This document shows, one piece after another, positions 1 to 6,110 of a stretch of DNA of 6,800 bases; position 1 is the stretch's first letter, and every line of letters begins with the position of its first letter. This stretch comes from Actinomycetes bacterium (GTDB lineage: Bacteria; Actinomycetota; Coriobacteriia; Anaerosomatales; Anaerosomataceae). The position numbers and the translations under genes are program-made. The notes under the pieces are model-generated. The model saw only the letters and a program-made list of their open reading frames with translations. It made no database searches and was not told the DNA's origin. The stretch spans positions 1-6,800 of the forward strand of contig JAJZRZ010000089.1 in the NCBI GenBank assembly GCA_021850085.1. The letters are read 5' to 3'.

Positions 1-2
1 AC

Positions 3-356
3 CAAGTGATAGGTATATGGATTCCGCTCATCGTAGTGAACTGCATCATCTTGGGGCGGGCCGAGACGTTCGCGTACCGAAATCCAGTGGGGCTCTCGAT
101 AGCTGACGGCCTCGGCATGGGCGCTGGCTTCTGTCTTGTGATCATGCTTCTGGCCTTCATCCGGGAGCTGTTCGGGACCGGAAGGATCGTGTGGTTCGAC
201 ACCACGCTCATCAGCATGCCCGCCGGGTACGCACCGCCAAGCCTGCTGCTGCTGTTCCCAGGCGCGTTCTTCGTGTTCGGCTTGATGATCGCCGCTTCTC
301 GTTGGCTCAACGAGCGGATGGCGAGCGTCCGAGCACCGAAGGGGGGAGCCTCATGA
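3..356 (+). CDS. rnfE: Rnf electron transport complex subunit RnfE, C-terminal part (5' end outside window)
   Basis: Integral membrane subunit of the Rnf ferredoxin:NAD+ oxidoreductase, which couples electron transfer to Na+ or H+ movement. About 117 residues are visible; the family is usually about 200-230, so roughly the first half lies upstream. The visible part begins with the family-typical hydrophobic stretch containing IPLIVVNCIILGRAE. The Cys after VVN is the conserved cysteine that, in the RnfA/RnfE (NqrE/NqrD) pair, helps hold a [2Fe-2S] cluster within the membrane. Two more hydrophobic segments follow, one around the MGAGFCLVIMLLAFIRELFG stretch and one near the C terminus. The frame is open to the window edge, so the GTG at 6 is an internal codon and not the start. 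The TGA stop overlaps the rnfA ATG in an ATGA junction, implying translational coupling. RnfE and RnfA are homologous. I chose RnfE because it precedes RnfA and carries the LGRAE signature. Confidence 0.93.
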   Translation, partial: QVIGIWIPLIVVNCIILGRAETFAYRNPVGLSIADGLGMGAGFCLVIMLLAFIRELFGTGRIVWFDTTLISMPAGYAPPSLLLLFPGAFFVFGLMIAASRWLNERMASVRAPKGGAS

Positions 357-979
357 CGGCGGTGAGCCAGCTGGCGCTTCTGTTCATCGGTGCGGCGCTG
401 GTGAACAACATCCTTCTCACTCGCTTCATCGGGCTGTGCCCGTTCTTCGGCGTCTCGGGCAACATCCAGACCTCATTCGGGATGAGTCTGGCCGTGGTGT
501 TCGTGATGATGATGGCCTCGAGTGCCACGTGGATCGTGTGGGAGATCGTCCTGGCTCCCTTGGGTGTGGGCGAGTTCTTGTACATACCTGCGTTCATCCT
601 CATCATCGCGTCGCTCGTACAGTTCGTGGAGATGTACCTGCGCAAGTCGAGCCCGGTGCTGTATCGCTCCATGGGCATCTACTTGCCGCTCATAACCACC
701 AACTGCGCGGTGCTCGCTATCGCCACGGAGTCCGCCAAGCCGGGGTTCTTCAAGATGAACATCGCCCTTGGAGCGTCGCTCAGTCTCGGCGAAGCCCTCG
801 TGTACACCCTCGGCGTCTCGGTCGGGTTCGGCTTCGCGCTTCTGACATTCGCTGCTTTGCGCGAGCGTCTGGAGCTGGCTCCGGTTCACCGTTTGCTGGC
901 AGGTTCACCGATAGCGTTTCTGACTGCCGGGCTGCTGTCGCTTGCATACGTGGGCCTGTCCGGCTGGTTCGGTCTGTGA
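353..979 (+). CDS. rnfA: Rnf electron transport complex subunit RnfA
   Basis: Membrane subunit of the Rnf complex, 208 residues; the family is usually about 190-200. It is hydrophobic throughout, with about six transmembrane segments. The N-terminal NNILLTRFIGLCPFFGVS (residues 18-35) is the RnfA signature. Its Cys29, with Cys118 in ITTNCAVLA, is the conserved pair that pairs with the matching cysteines of RnfE to bind an intramembrane [2Fe-2S] cluster. Cluster binding is family knowledge, not seen here. The ATG at 353 was chosen because it overlaps the rnfE stop (ATGA), has the AGGGGGGAG-rich tail of rnfE upstream as SD, and gives a family-length N terminus; the longer frame from 191 only adds unrelated shadow sequence. 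rnfB follows after 9 nt. The protein is slightly longer than usual at its C terminus. Confidence 0.96.
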   Translation: MTAVSQLALLFIGAALVNNILLTRFIGLCPFFGVSGNIQTSFGMSLAVVFVMMMASSATWIVWEIVLAPLGVGEFLYIPAFILIIASLVQFVEMYLRKSSPVLYRSMGIYLPLITTNCAVLAIATESAKPGFFKMNIALGASLSLGEALVYTLGVSVGFGFALLTFAALRERLELAPVHRLLAGSPIAFLTAGLLSLAYVGLSGWFGL

Positions 980-988
980 GGTGACAGT

Positions 989-1870
989 ATGGACATCGTG
1001 CTCATAGCCAAAGCGGTCGGCGCCCTGAGCATCATCGGGCTCGTCACATCCGCGGTGCTGTCATCGGCTGCCAGGCGTTTCCACGTCGAGGTCGACGAGC
1101 GGGTTGAAGAGGTCGCGGCGGTGCTTCCTGGCTCGAACTGCGGTGCCTGCGGCAACCCATCATGCTTCGCGGTGGCCGAGATGGTGGTCGCGGAGGAGCT
1201 CCCGGCGAACGCCTGTGTCGCCGGCGGGCAGAAGGTGGCGAACGGGATCGGTGCGATCATGGGTGTCGGTGCGGGGGAGGTCGCGGCAATCGTCTCTTCG
1301 CGTCACTGCGGGGGAGGCGCGAGCTGCATCCGCAGTTTCGGCTACGCGGGCGTACGCTCCTGCGCCGCGGCTCACAAGCTCGCCGGTGGGCCGATCGCGT
1401 GTTCGTTCGGATGCATCGGTTTCGGCGACTGCGAGCGCGCCTGTCCCTTCGACGCGATCGCGATGGACGAGCGCGGCCTTCCGGTGATCGACCTGGAGAA
1501 GTGCACGGGGTGCGGCATCTGCGTCCGCGAATGCCCGCGCGGTCAGATCCACCTTCTCGAGATGCTGCCCGAGAAGGCACCGGTGGTCGTGCGGTGCAAC
1601 GCACACGACAAGGTCAAAGTCCGTAAGGGTAACTGCGCCATGTGCTGCATCGCCTGTAAGAAGTGCGAGCGTGAGTGCCCCTCCGACGCCATCCATGTCA
1701 TCGACTTGCTGGCTGTAGTCGACTACGCGAAGTGCACCGGCTGCGGCGTGTGTGTGGAGGTCTGCCCACAGCGGTGTATAGATCTGTACGGCCGCGGCAA
1801 CGATGCGATGGCCGCCGACGGCGCGGGCGCTACCTGCGGGCTTGACGTGACCTTGGGGCGGGGAGCGTGA
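989..1870 (+). CDS. rnfB: Rnf electron transport complex subunit RnfB, multi-[4Fe-4S] ferredoxin-type protein
   Basis: Peripheral, membrane-anchored entry subunit of Rnf that takes electrons from ferredoxin in the cytoplasm. It has 293 residues. Residues 3-27 form one hydrophobic anchor. Next comes the RnfB-type Fe-S domain with Cys51, 54, 59 and 76 (NCGACGNPSC then AC), then Cys107, 113 and 125. Two ferredoxin-like modules follow. Module one has Cys138, 142, 148, 152 (CSFGCIGFGDCERACP) and Cys172, 175, 178, 182 (CTGCGICVRECP). Module two has Cys216, 220, 223, 226, 230 and Cys249, 252, 255, 259 (CTGCGVCVEVCP). The second module makes it longer than the proteobacterial form (about 190 residues, one module) and like those of Gram-positive anaerobes. 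I infer about five [4Fe-4S] clusters. Extra cysteines 219, 263 and 283 have no assigned role. The ATG has GAGGTGA at 978-984, overlapping the rnfA stop. Confidence 0.96.
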   Translation: MDIVLIAKAVGALSIIGLVTSAVLSSAARRFHVEVDERVEEVAAVLPGSNCGACGNPSCFAVAEMVVAEELPANACVAGGQKVANGIGAIMGVGAGEVAAIVSSRHCGGGASCIRSFGYAGVRSCAAAHKLAGGPIACSFGCIGFGDCERACPFDAIAMDERGLPVIDLEKCTGCGICVRECPRGQIHLLEMLPEKAPVVVRCNAHDKVKVRKGNCAMCCIACKKCERECPSDAIHVIDLLAVVDYAKCTGCGVCVEVCPQRCIDLYGRGNDAMAADGAGATCGLDVTLGRGA

Positions 1871-2233
1871 ATGCCGATGACACGCGGGGACCACATCTTC
1901 GTGGGGGCGCTTGTCGCGGCGGCTCTGCTGGTTTGGCCGCTGGTCGCATCCGCCGGGAGCGCGGGGGACACCGCGCTCGTGACAGGACCTGAAGGGGTGA
2001 GCAGTGTGTCGCTCAGGGCTGATTCGGCGTTCGTCGTGCAAGGCCGGATCGGCGAGGTGGACGTACTGGTCGAAAATGGAACGGTGTCCGTGGAGGAAGC
2101 ATCCTGCCCTGATCAAGTGTGCGTTCACACAGGTGCCGTTTCGGCTCCTGGGGCGGCCGTGGCGTGTGTTCCCAACGGAGTGATCATCACGATAGAAGGC
2201 GATGGTATTGAGTACGACGCTCGCATCCGCTGA
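1871..2233 (+). CDS. NusG domain II-containing small membrane-anchored protein
   Basis: A 120-residue protein with a short N terminus, one hydrophobic segment (about residues 9-28, an uncleaved anchor or signal peptide) and a C-terminal NusG domain II fold, presumably outside the membrane. The family signature is visible: CPDQVCVHTG at 79-88, then Cys99 in ACVPNGVIITIEG, giving three conserved cysteines (79, 84, 99). Despite the name, the KOW/NGN parts of transcription factor NusG are absent, so a transcription role is not implied. The ATG directly abuts the rnfB stop, with GGGGAG at 1860-1865 as ribosome binding site. Such proteins are often encoded next to Rnf or Gx-transporter genes in anaerobes. 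The function is not established; an assembly or partner role for the neighbouring membrane proteins is inference only. Confidence 0.85.
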   Translation: MPMTRGDHIFVGALVAAALLVWPLVASAGSAGDTALVTGPEGVSSVSLRADSAFVVQGRIGEVDVLVENGTVSVEEASCPDQVCVHTGAVSAPGAAVACVPNGVIITIEGDGIEYDARIR

Positions 2234-2792
2234 GGACGGTCGGGCGACGCGGGCCTTGGCGTCGTCGCGGCCGGTCGCCACAGGCGCGGTGCTGTTGGCG
2301 CTGGCGTGTGCGCTCGGCCTGCTCGAGGCGTCGCTTCCTCCACTCCCGGTGACTCCGTGGCTGCGGTTCGGGTTCTCCAACATCGCCGTCGTCGTCGCGC
2401 TCGCGCTTGGCGGAGCGAGCATGGCGGCAGTGGTGGGTATCGGCCGAGTGGTGCTGGTATCGCTTGCCACGGGAGCTATCTTCACTCCGGTGTTCGCAAT
2501 GGCGGCGACTGGAGCGGCGTTCTCCGTGACGACGATGTGGGTGGTCTCACGAGTGCCCGGCCTGTCTCCGGTCGGATGGTCTTCGGCTGGATCGGCGGCT
2601 CACGTCATCGGGCAGTTCCTCGCAGCTGCCCTGCTCCTCGGCTCTCCGGGGGTCGTGGTCCTCGCGCCGCCGTCAGTGGCGGTGGCCGTCGTGTTCGGCG
2701 CGATCGTGGGCTCCCTCGCCCAATCCATCATCTCCCGCGTGCAGAATGAGTGGACGAGGGAGAGGGGCAGAGGTGGGACCACGCCTCGTTGA
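2202..2792 (+). CDS. Gx transporter family membrane protein (heptaprenyl diphosphate synthase component I-like)
   Basis: A 196-residue, very hydrophobic, Ala/Gly/Val-rich protein with about five transmembrane segments between residues 25 and 178 and a short basic C-terminal tail. Family marks are LRFGFSN (54-60, matching the usual KLGLAN-type motif after the first helix), a GR-x3-L element at 81-86, and SAGSAAHVIGQ (128-138, matching the family G-a-x-x-H-x-x-GQ motif). The family has been annotated as component I of heptaprenyl diphosphate synthase, but its fold resembles small-molecule uptake (ECF S-like) proteins; the substrate is unknown. The start is uncertain: ATG 2202 overlaps the previous gene by 32 nt but lies only 2 nt after AGAAGG (2194-2199), while TTG 2208 in the same frame has a better 8-nt spacing. 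No polyprenyl synthetase (component II) or ApbE gene is visible nearby. The sequence is divergent, so the family call is firm but not certain. Confidence 0.78.
   Translation: MVLSTTLASAEDGRATRALASSRPVATGAVLLALACALGLLEASLPPLPVTPWLRFGFSNIAVVVALALGGASMAAVVGIGRVVLVSLATGAIFTPVFAMAATGAAFSVTTMWVVSRVPGLSPVGWSSAGSAAHVIGQFLAAALLLGSPGVVVLAPPSVAVAVVFGAIVGSLAQSIISRVQNEWTRERGRGGTTPR
2762..2767 (+). promoter_or_regulatory. Ribosome binding site deciding the radC start
   Basis: GAGGGG lies 5 nt before GTG 2773, within a purine-rich run from 2756, inside the end of the Gx gene. The alternative ATG at 2746 has only TCTCCCGCGTGCAGA upstream, with no SD. This supports the shorter RadC. Confidence 0.6.
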
Positions 2793-3432
2793 GCGGTACG
2801 ACGCGCGTGAGCTGGTGCTGAGCGGACAGGCCGATTCCGTCTCCGACGAGGCGCTGCTCGCCTTGATGCTTGGCTGCAGGGAGCCGGCGGTGGCGCGCGA
2901 GATGCTCGAGCACCACCCGCTGCCTGACGGGTTATGGCGCGTGAGCGCCGAAGACCTCGTGCGCTGCGATGGCGTGGGTCCCGCGGGTGCAGCCCGCTTT
3001 CTGAGCTCGCTGGAACTGAGCCGACGCGCCGCGGTGCGATCATCGGCTGCCCGGCCCGTGGTGTCGTGTGCCGAGGACGTCGTGCGGATATGCGGCCCTC
3101 AGCTACGGGGAAGCGACCGCGAGCATTTCTGGGCCCTTGCGCTCAATACCAAGAACCAGTTGCTCAGGACGGTAGAGGTCTCCATCGGGAGCCTGAACGC
3201 TTCCATCGTGCACCCTCGGGAGTTGTTCAAAGATGCCGTGCGCCTCTCGGCGGCGTCAGTGGTGGTGGTGCACAATCATCCAAGCGGCGACCCGACACCC
3301 TCAGGGGCTGATGTCCAGCTCACCAGGCGCCTGGTCAAGGCTGGAGACGTCTTGGGCATAGAGGTCCTCGACCATGTGGTGATCGGAGACACTGGAAATC
3401 ACGCGAGCCTTCGGGACCTCGGTCTGATGTGA
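2773..3432 (+). CDS. radC: RadC family protein (JAMM/MPN+ domain)
   Basis: A 219-residue protein of normal RadC length. The N-terminal part (about 15-35, containing SVSDEALLALMLG) and a helix-hairpin-helix (about 59-85, with CDGVGPAGAARF) belong to the UPF0758 N-terminal domain. The C-terminal JAMM metalloprotease-like domain has Glu135, then HNHPSGDPTPSGAD with His167, His169 and Asp180 as predicted zinc ligands, all intact. RadC was once thought to act in DNA repair, but this is disputed and the true activity is unknown. Start: GTG 2773 is preferred because GAGGGG (2762-2767) lies 5 nt upstream; the in-frame ATG at 2746 would add 9 residues but has no SD. Either way the gene overlaps the Gx gene (20 or 47 nt) and seems coupled to it, while 247 nt separate it from mreB. 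radC beside mreBCD is a common arrangement. Confidence 0.95.
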   Translation: MGPRLVERYDARELVLSGQADSVSDEALLALMLGCREPAVAREMLEHHPLPDGLWRVSAEDLVRCDGVGPAGAARFLSSLELSRRAAVRSSAARPVVSCAEDVVRICGPQLRGSDREHFWALALNTKNQLLRTVEVSIGSLNASIVHPRELFKDAVRLSAASVVVVHNHPSGDPTPSGADVQLTRRLVKAGDVLGIEVLDHVVIGDTGNHASLRDLGLM

Positions 3433-3461
3433 CCGCGAGTGAAGGCTGCAGGGATGGCGTG

Positions 3462-3519
3462 TGAGTGCGAGGCGCTCAGGAGGACAGACACGTAGATCTA
3501 GCTGCGCCGTTGTCTGTTT
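3462..3519 (+). terminator. Tandem hairpins after radC, candidate transcription terminator
   Basis: Two inverted repeats begin 30 nt after the radC stop. Hairpin 1 is TGAGTGC (3462-3468), loop GAG, GCGCTCA (3472-3478): 7 bp including one G-U. Hairpin 2 is ACAGACA (3484-3490) with TGTCTGT (3511-3517). It can be extended inward by CG/CG with one bulged T and outward by two G-U pairs to GG 3482-3483 / TT 3518-3519. There is no proper T tract (only TGTTTG), so this is not a classic Rho-independent terminator; U-less terminators are claimed in high-GC bacteria. Its position at an operon boundary supports the reading. Confidence 0.35.
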
Positions 3520-3535
3520 GATGCCGCCCATCAAG

Positions 3536-3564
3536 GTGCCGTTCGCCAGCATGTCTGATACACT
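3536..3564 (+). promoter_or_regulatory. Candidate sigma-A-type promoter for mreBCD-mrdA
   Basis: An extended -10 element, TGATACACT (3556-3564), has TG one base before the hexamer TACACT (4/6 to TATAAT and fitting TANNNT). The -35 position at 17-nt spacing is weak: GTGCCG (3536-3541), 3/6. Transcription would begin near 3571, giving a leader of about 110 nt before the mreB TTG. It is the best promoter-like element in the only long intergenic gap, but the match is modest. Confidence 0.35.
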
Positions 3565-3612
3565 CGGCTACGATGTGCGGAGCCCCCCGCGGCGCTGTTG
3601 CTTGCCTATGGG

Positions 3613-3651
3613 GAATCCCGGCGCTATCAGATGGCGGGATTCGCCGTCTGA
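3613..3651 (+). promoter_or_regulatory. mreB leader with two mutually exclusive stem-loops
   Basis: Stem A pairs GAATCCCG (3613-3620) with CGGGATTC (3635-3642), 8 bp and a 14-nt loop. Stem B pairs TCAGATGGCG (3627-3636) with CGCCGTCTGA (3642-3651), 10 bp with one U-G pair and a 5-nt loop GGATT. They share 3635-3636 and 3642, so only one can form fully. Stem B ends 13 nt before the mreB SD. It could be an RNA switch or, read as DNA, a 25-bp near-palindromic operator. No T tract follows. The repeats are seen directly; any regulation is inferred. Confidence 0.45.
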
Positions 3652-3664
3652 ACGCCACCTTTGA

Positions 3665-3670
3665 GAGGAG
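3665..3670 (+). promoter_or_regulatory. Ribosome binding site for the mreB TTG start
   Basis: GAGGAG, in the purine run GAGAGGAGAGAAG (3663-3675), lies 9 nt before TTG 3680. The next in-frame ATG at 3695 would be 24 nt away, too far. The site therefore supports the TTG start. Confidence 0.7.
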
Positions 3671-3679
3671 AGAAGCGAC

Positions 3680-4720
3680 TTGTCGCTTATCGATATGTTC
3701 TTCGACTCGTGGGGCGGGGACATGGCGGTGGATCTGGGCACCGCGAACACGCTCGTGTCCGTACGGGGTCGCGGCATCGTCCTGATCGAGCCTTCGGTCG
3801 TAGCGGTCGAGAAGGATACCAAGCGGGTCCTTGCTGTTGGCGTCGATGCCAAGCGTATGCTCGGCCGCACGCCCGGCAGCATCGTTGCCATCAGGCCGCT
3901 GAAGGACGGCGTCATCGCCGACTTCGAGGTCACCGAGGCCATGCTCCGCTACTTCATCAACAAGACTCGCTTGAAGCGCTTCCCGTGGCAGCCCAAGCCA
4001 CGCGTGGTCGTGTGCGTGCCCTCAGGCGTGACTGAAGTGGAGAAACGTGCGGTTTTCGAGGCCACCATGCAGGCTGGCGCGCGCAGCGCCTACCTGATCG
4101 AGGAGCCGATGGCCGCTGCTATCGGCGCAGGTCTGCCGATCCAAGAACCCACGGGCAACATGGTCGTTGACATCGGTGGTGGCACCACGGAGGTGGCGGT
4201 GATCTCCCTCGGGGGCATCGTGGCCGCCCAGTCGATCCGCATCGGCGGCGACGAGTTCGACGAAGCCATCATCGCGCACATAAAGAAGGAGTATAACGTG
4301 CTCATAGGCGAGCGCACGGCCGAGGAGATCAAGTTCGAGATCGGCTCTGCTTTCGCGCTGGCCGAGGAGCTGGACGTCGAAGTCCGCGGTCGCGACCTTC
4401 TGACCGGGCTGCCTCGGACCTTCCAGGTCTCTTCCGAGGAGATCCGCGTGGCCATCGAAGAGCCCACGACAGCGATCGTCACCGCTATCAAGGGCACGCT
4501 GGAGAAGACACCACCGGAACTCGCAGGCGACATCATGGAGTACGGCATCATACTGACCGGTGGCGGCGCGCTGCTGCGTGCGCTCGACGAGCGGCTGCGT
4601 TTCGAGACCGGCATGCCGGTCCATGTGTCGGAGAACGCTCTCATCAATGTCGTCCTCGGCTCGGCCCAGGCCCTCGAGGAGATCGACGTCCTCAAGAAGG
4701 TCCTGACCGTTTCGCGGTAA
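3680..4720 (+). CDS. mreB: Rod shape-determining protein MreB (bacterial actin)
   Basis: Actin-fold ATPase that forms membrane-bound filaments and guides lateral cell-wall synthesis. It has 346 residues, a normal length. Actin-superfamily nucleotide motifs appear in order: phosphate-1 DLGTANT (18-24), connect-1 EEPMAAAIGAG (141-151) including the predicted catalytic glutamate, phosphate-2 DIGGGTTEVAV (164-174), and the adenosine motif TGGGALL (293-299). The N-terminal SLIDMFFDSWGGDMAV stretch is partly hydrophobic, as expected for membrane contact. The TTG start is chosen for its SD at 9 nt and because MSL then D-L-G-T at residue 18 matches the family; ATG 3695 would also leave the fold intact. 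mreC follows after 16 nt. Expression probably begins from a promoter in the gap before it. DnaK and FtsA also belong to this superfamily but differ in motifs and length. Confidence 0.97.
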   Translation: MSLIDMFFDSWGGDMAVDLGTANTLVSVRGRGIVLIEPSVVAVEKDTKRVLAVGVDAKRMLGRTPGSIVAIRPLKDGVIADFEVTEAMLRYFINKTRLKRFPWQPKPRVVVCVPSGVTEVEKRAVFEATMQAGARSAYLIEEPMAAAIGAGLPIQEPTGNMVVDIGGGTTEVAVISLGGIVAAQSIRIGGDEFDEAIIAHIKKEYNVLIGERTAEEIKFEIGSAFALAEELDVEVRGRDLLTGLPRTFQVSSEEIRVAIEEPTTAIVTAIKGTLEKTPPELAGDIMEYGIILTGGGALLRALDERLRFETGMPVHVSENALINVVLGSAQALEEIDVLKKVLTVSR

Positions 4721-4736
4721 CGGCGGAAGGACTGCC

Positions 4737-5594
4737 ATGCGGATAGGGCAGCCCGAGCCCAAGCGAGGTAACCCGAGACTCCTCGTGACACTCATCGCTC
4801 TTTCGCTCGTCCTCGTGACCGTGTACTTTCGCGAGGGCGACACGGGCGTGCTCCATGGCGCTCGCAGGGTGACGCTCGAGATCACAGCCCCCATCGCTCA
4901 CGCTGGCATGGCGCTCACGAGCCCTTTCCGCGCGGCGGGCGGTCTCATCGAGGGCATAGGCGTCTCGCGAGAGCGCCTCGATGCTCTTGAGGAGCAGAAT
5001 GCCGAGCTGCGTGCGAGGCTCGCGGACCTCGAGGAGGCGCGCCAGGAGAACGAGCGCCTACGCGCGCTGGTGGACTTCGCCGAGGAGCGCAGACTTGCCA
5101 AGCTCGGCGCGCACGTGATCCGCCGTCCGGTGAGCATCTGGGAGGGCGTGCTGGTCGTCGACCGCGGTTCTGTGGACGGGGTCGAGTCGGGGATGCCGGT
5201 CATCGCGGCTCAAGGTCTCATCGGCCAGGTGGCCGAGGTCTCGCCGCACTCGGCGACGGTGAGGCTTCTGACCGATCAACAGAGCGGCGTAGCCGCTTTG
5301 GTGCAGTCCACTCGGGCGACCGGAGTGGTCCGCGGTTCTGTGACCGGCGAGCTCTCACTCGGATTCATCGACCGCGAGCAGCTTCCGCAGCCCGGGGATG
5401 TCGTTTTGACAAGCGGCCTCGGCGGAGTCTACCCAGCAGGAATCGTGGTCGGCGACGTCACGGCGGTAGACGATCGCCGAGGTGAGCTCTATCCGCGTGT
5501 GACAGTGAAGTCTCGTGTCCAAGTGGATCGCATCGAAGAGGTGTTCATACTCGTCGGCTCCTCCCTCGAAACGGAAGGCGGTGAGACCGAGTGA
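4737..5594 (+). CDS. mreC: Rod shape-determining protein MreC
   Basis: Bitopic membrane protein whose outer domain binds and activates PBP2 in the elongasome. It has 285 residues. A short basic cytoplasmic tail is followed by one transmembrane helix (about 14-30), a Glu/Arg/Leu-rich coiled coil (about 76-119, rich in LEEQNAELRARL-type heptads) and the double beta-barrel domain. In the latter, RGSVDGVESGMPV (143-155), GLIGQVAEV (160-168) and the typical SGLGGVYPAGIVVG stretch (226-239) are visible. The C-terminal tail is acidic (ETEGGETE). GGAAGGA-like SD (GGAAGGA, 4725-4731) lies 5 nt before the ATG. Its stop overlaps the mreD GTG start (GTGA), so the two are coupled. Domain order and neighbours leave little doubt. 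Confidence 0.96.
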   Translation: MRIGQPEPKRGNPRLLVTLIALSLVLVTVYFREGDTGVLHGARRVTLEITAPIAHAGMALTSPFRAAGGLIEGIGVSRERLDALEEQNAELRARLADLEEARQENERLRALVDFAEERRLAKLGAHVIRRPVSIWEGVLVVDRGSVDGVESGMPVIAAQGLIGQVAEVSPHSATVRLLTDQQSGVAALVQSTRATGVVRGSVTGELSLGFIDREQLPQPGDVVLTSGLGGVYPAGIVVGDVTAVDDRRGELYPRVTVKSRVQVDRIEEVFILVGSSLETEGGETE

Positions 5595-6103
5595 GGCGCT
5601 GGTGGACCACAGCAGGGGCATTGGTGCTCGCCTTGGTGCTGCAGGTGGCGCTCGCACCGCATATCGCGATCGCGAACGTGATCCCGAGCTTCATGGTCCT
5701 CGTCGTGATCACGCTGTCGTTCGTCGAGGGTCCCTCCTCAGGGGCTGTCGCCGGATTCGTGGCGGGCCTGCTGCTGGATTTCTTGTCCACCAGCCCGGTC
5801 GGCGCCTGGGCGCTCGTCCTGTCTGCGACCGGCTACACGGCCGGCATGCTCCAGGAGAACCTTTTCGCCGAGGGCTGGCTCGCGCCGGTCACGGTCGCGA
5901 TCATCGCCGCTCTGCTGGCAGACTTCTCGTACCTGCTCGTGCTCACGATCCTGGGCGTCGGCCCGGCATTCTGGGAGTCCTTGGTGGCCGCCGTCCTACC
6001 GCGAGCGGTGTACAATGCCGTCCTGGTCCTTCTCGCGTATCCGTGGTTGGCGCGCTTCTTGCGCTCCGATCGTTCCATGAAGTCGTTCCGTAGGCTTGCC
6101 TGA
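5591..6103 (+). CDS. mreD: Rod shape-determining protein MreD
   Basis: Polytopic membrane protein of the elongasome that works with MreC to control PBP2. It has 170 residues, normal for the family, with about five hydrophobic segments. The family motif of spaced glycines ending in Asp is present: G51, G55, G59 and Asp63 in GAVAGFVAGLLLDFLS, followed by SPVGAWAL. LPRAVYNAVL (136-145) near the C terminus is also typical. The end is basic (RSDRSMKSFRRLA). The GTG start is supported by GGTGAG (5580-5585) 5 nt upstream and by the GTGA overlap with mreC; no nearby ATG in this frame would keep the first transmembrane helix. The PBP2 gene follows after 45 nt in the same reading frame. Confidence 0.92.
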   Translation: MRRWWTTAGALVLALVLQVALAPHIAIANVIPSFMVLVVITLSFVEGPSSGAVAGFVAGLLLDFLSTSPVGAWALVLSATGYTAGMLQENLFAEGWLAPVTVAIIAALLADFSYLLVLTILGVGPAFWESLVAAVLPRAVYNAVLVLLAYPWLARFLRSDRSMKSFRRLA

Positions 6104-6110
6104 CGGAGCT

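Noticed and set aside
191..352. N-terminal extension of RnfA by 54 codons from 191
   Set aside because: It overlaps rnfE in another frame with Arg/His-rich sequence unlike RnfA; the ATGA junction at 353 and the family N terminus fix the real start.
1871..2233. Transcription elongation factor NusG
   Set aside because: Only the domain II-like part is present, behind a membrane anchor; the NGN and KOW domains of true NusG are missing.
1160..2485. Long minus-strand open frame of 441 codons opposite rnfB, the NusG-II gene and Gx
   Set aside because: It lies antisense to three well-supported genes, has low-complexity Arg/Ala/His/Pro composition with no recognisable domain, and is a typical high-GC shadow frame.
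3461..3664. Possible 67-codon gene in the radC-mreB gap
   Set aside because: It has no SD before its GTG, no recognisable motif, and runs through the hairpins and promoter candidate. The region looks regulatory, not coding.
3573..3785. Possible 70-codon leader peptide overlapping the mreB start
   Set aside because: It begins right at the predicted transcription start with no SD and runs about 100 nt into mreB out of frame; nothing supports translation.
4022..4894. Minus-strand frame of 290 codons opposite mreB/mreC
   Set aside because: It is fully antisense to conserved mreB and mreC, with no motif and no SD-supported start; its codon phase explains its openness.
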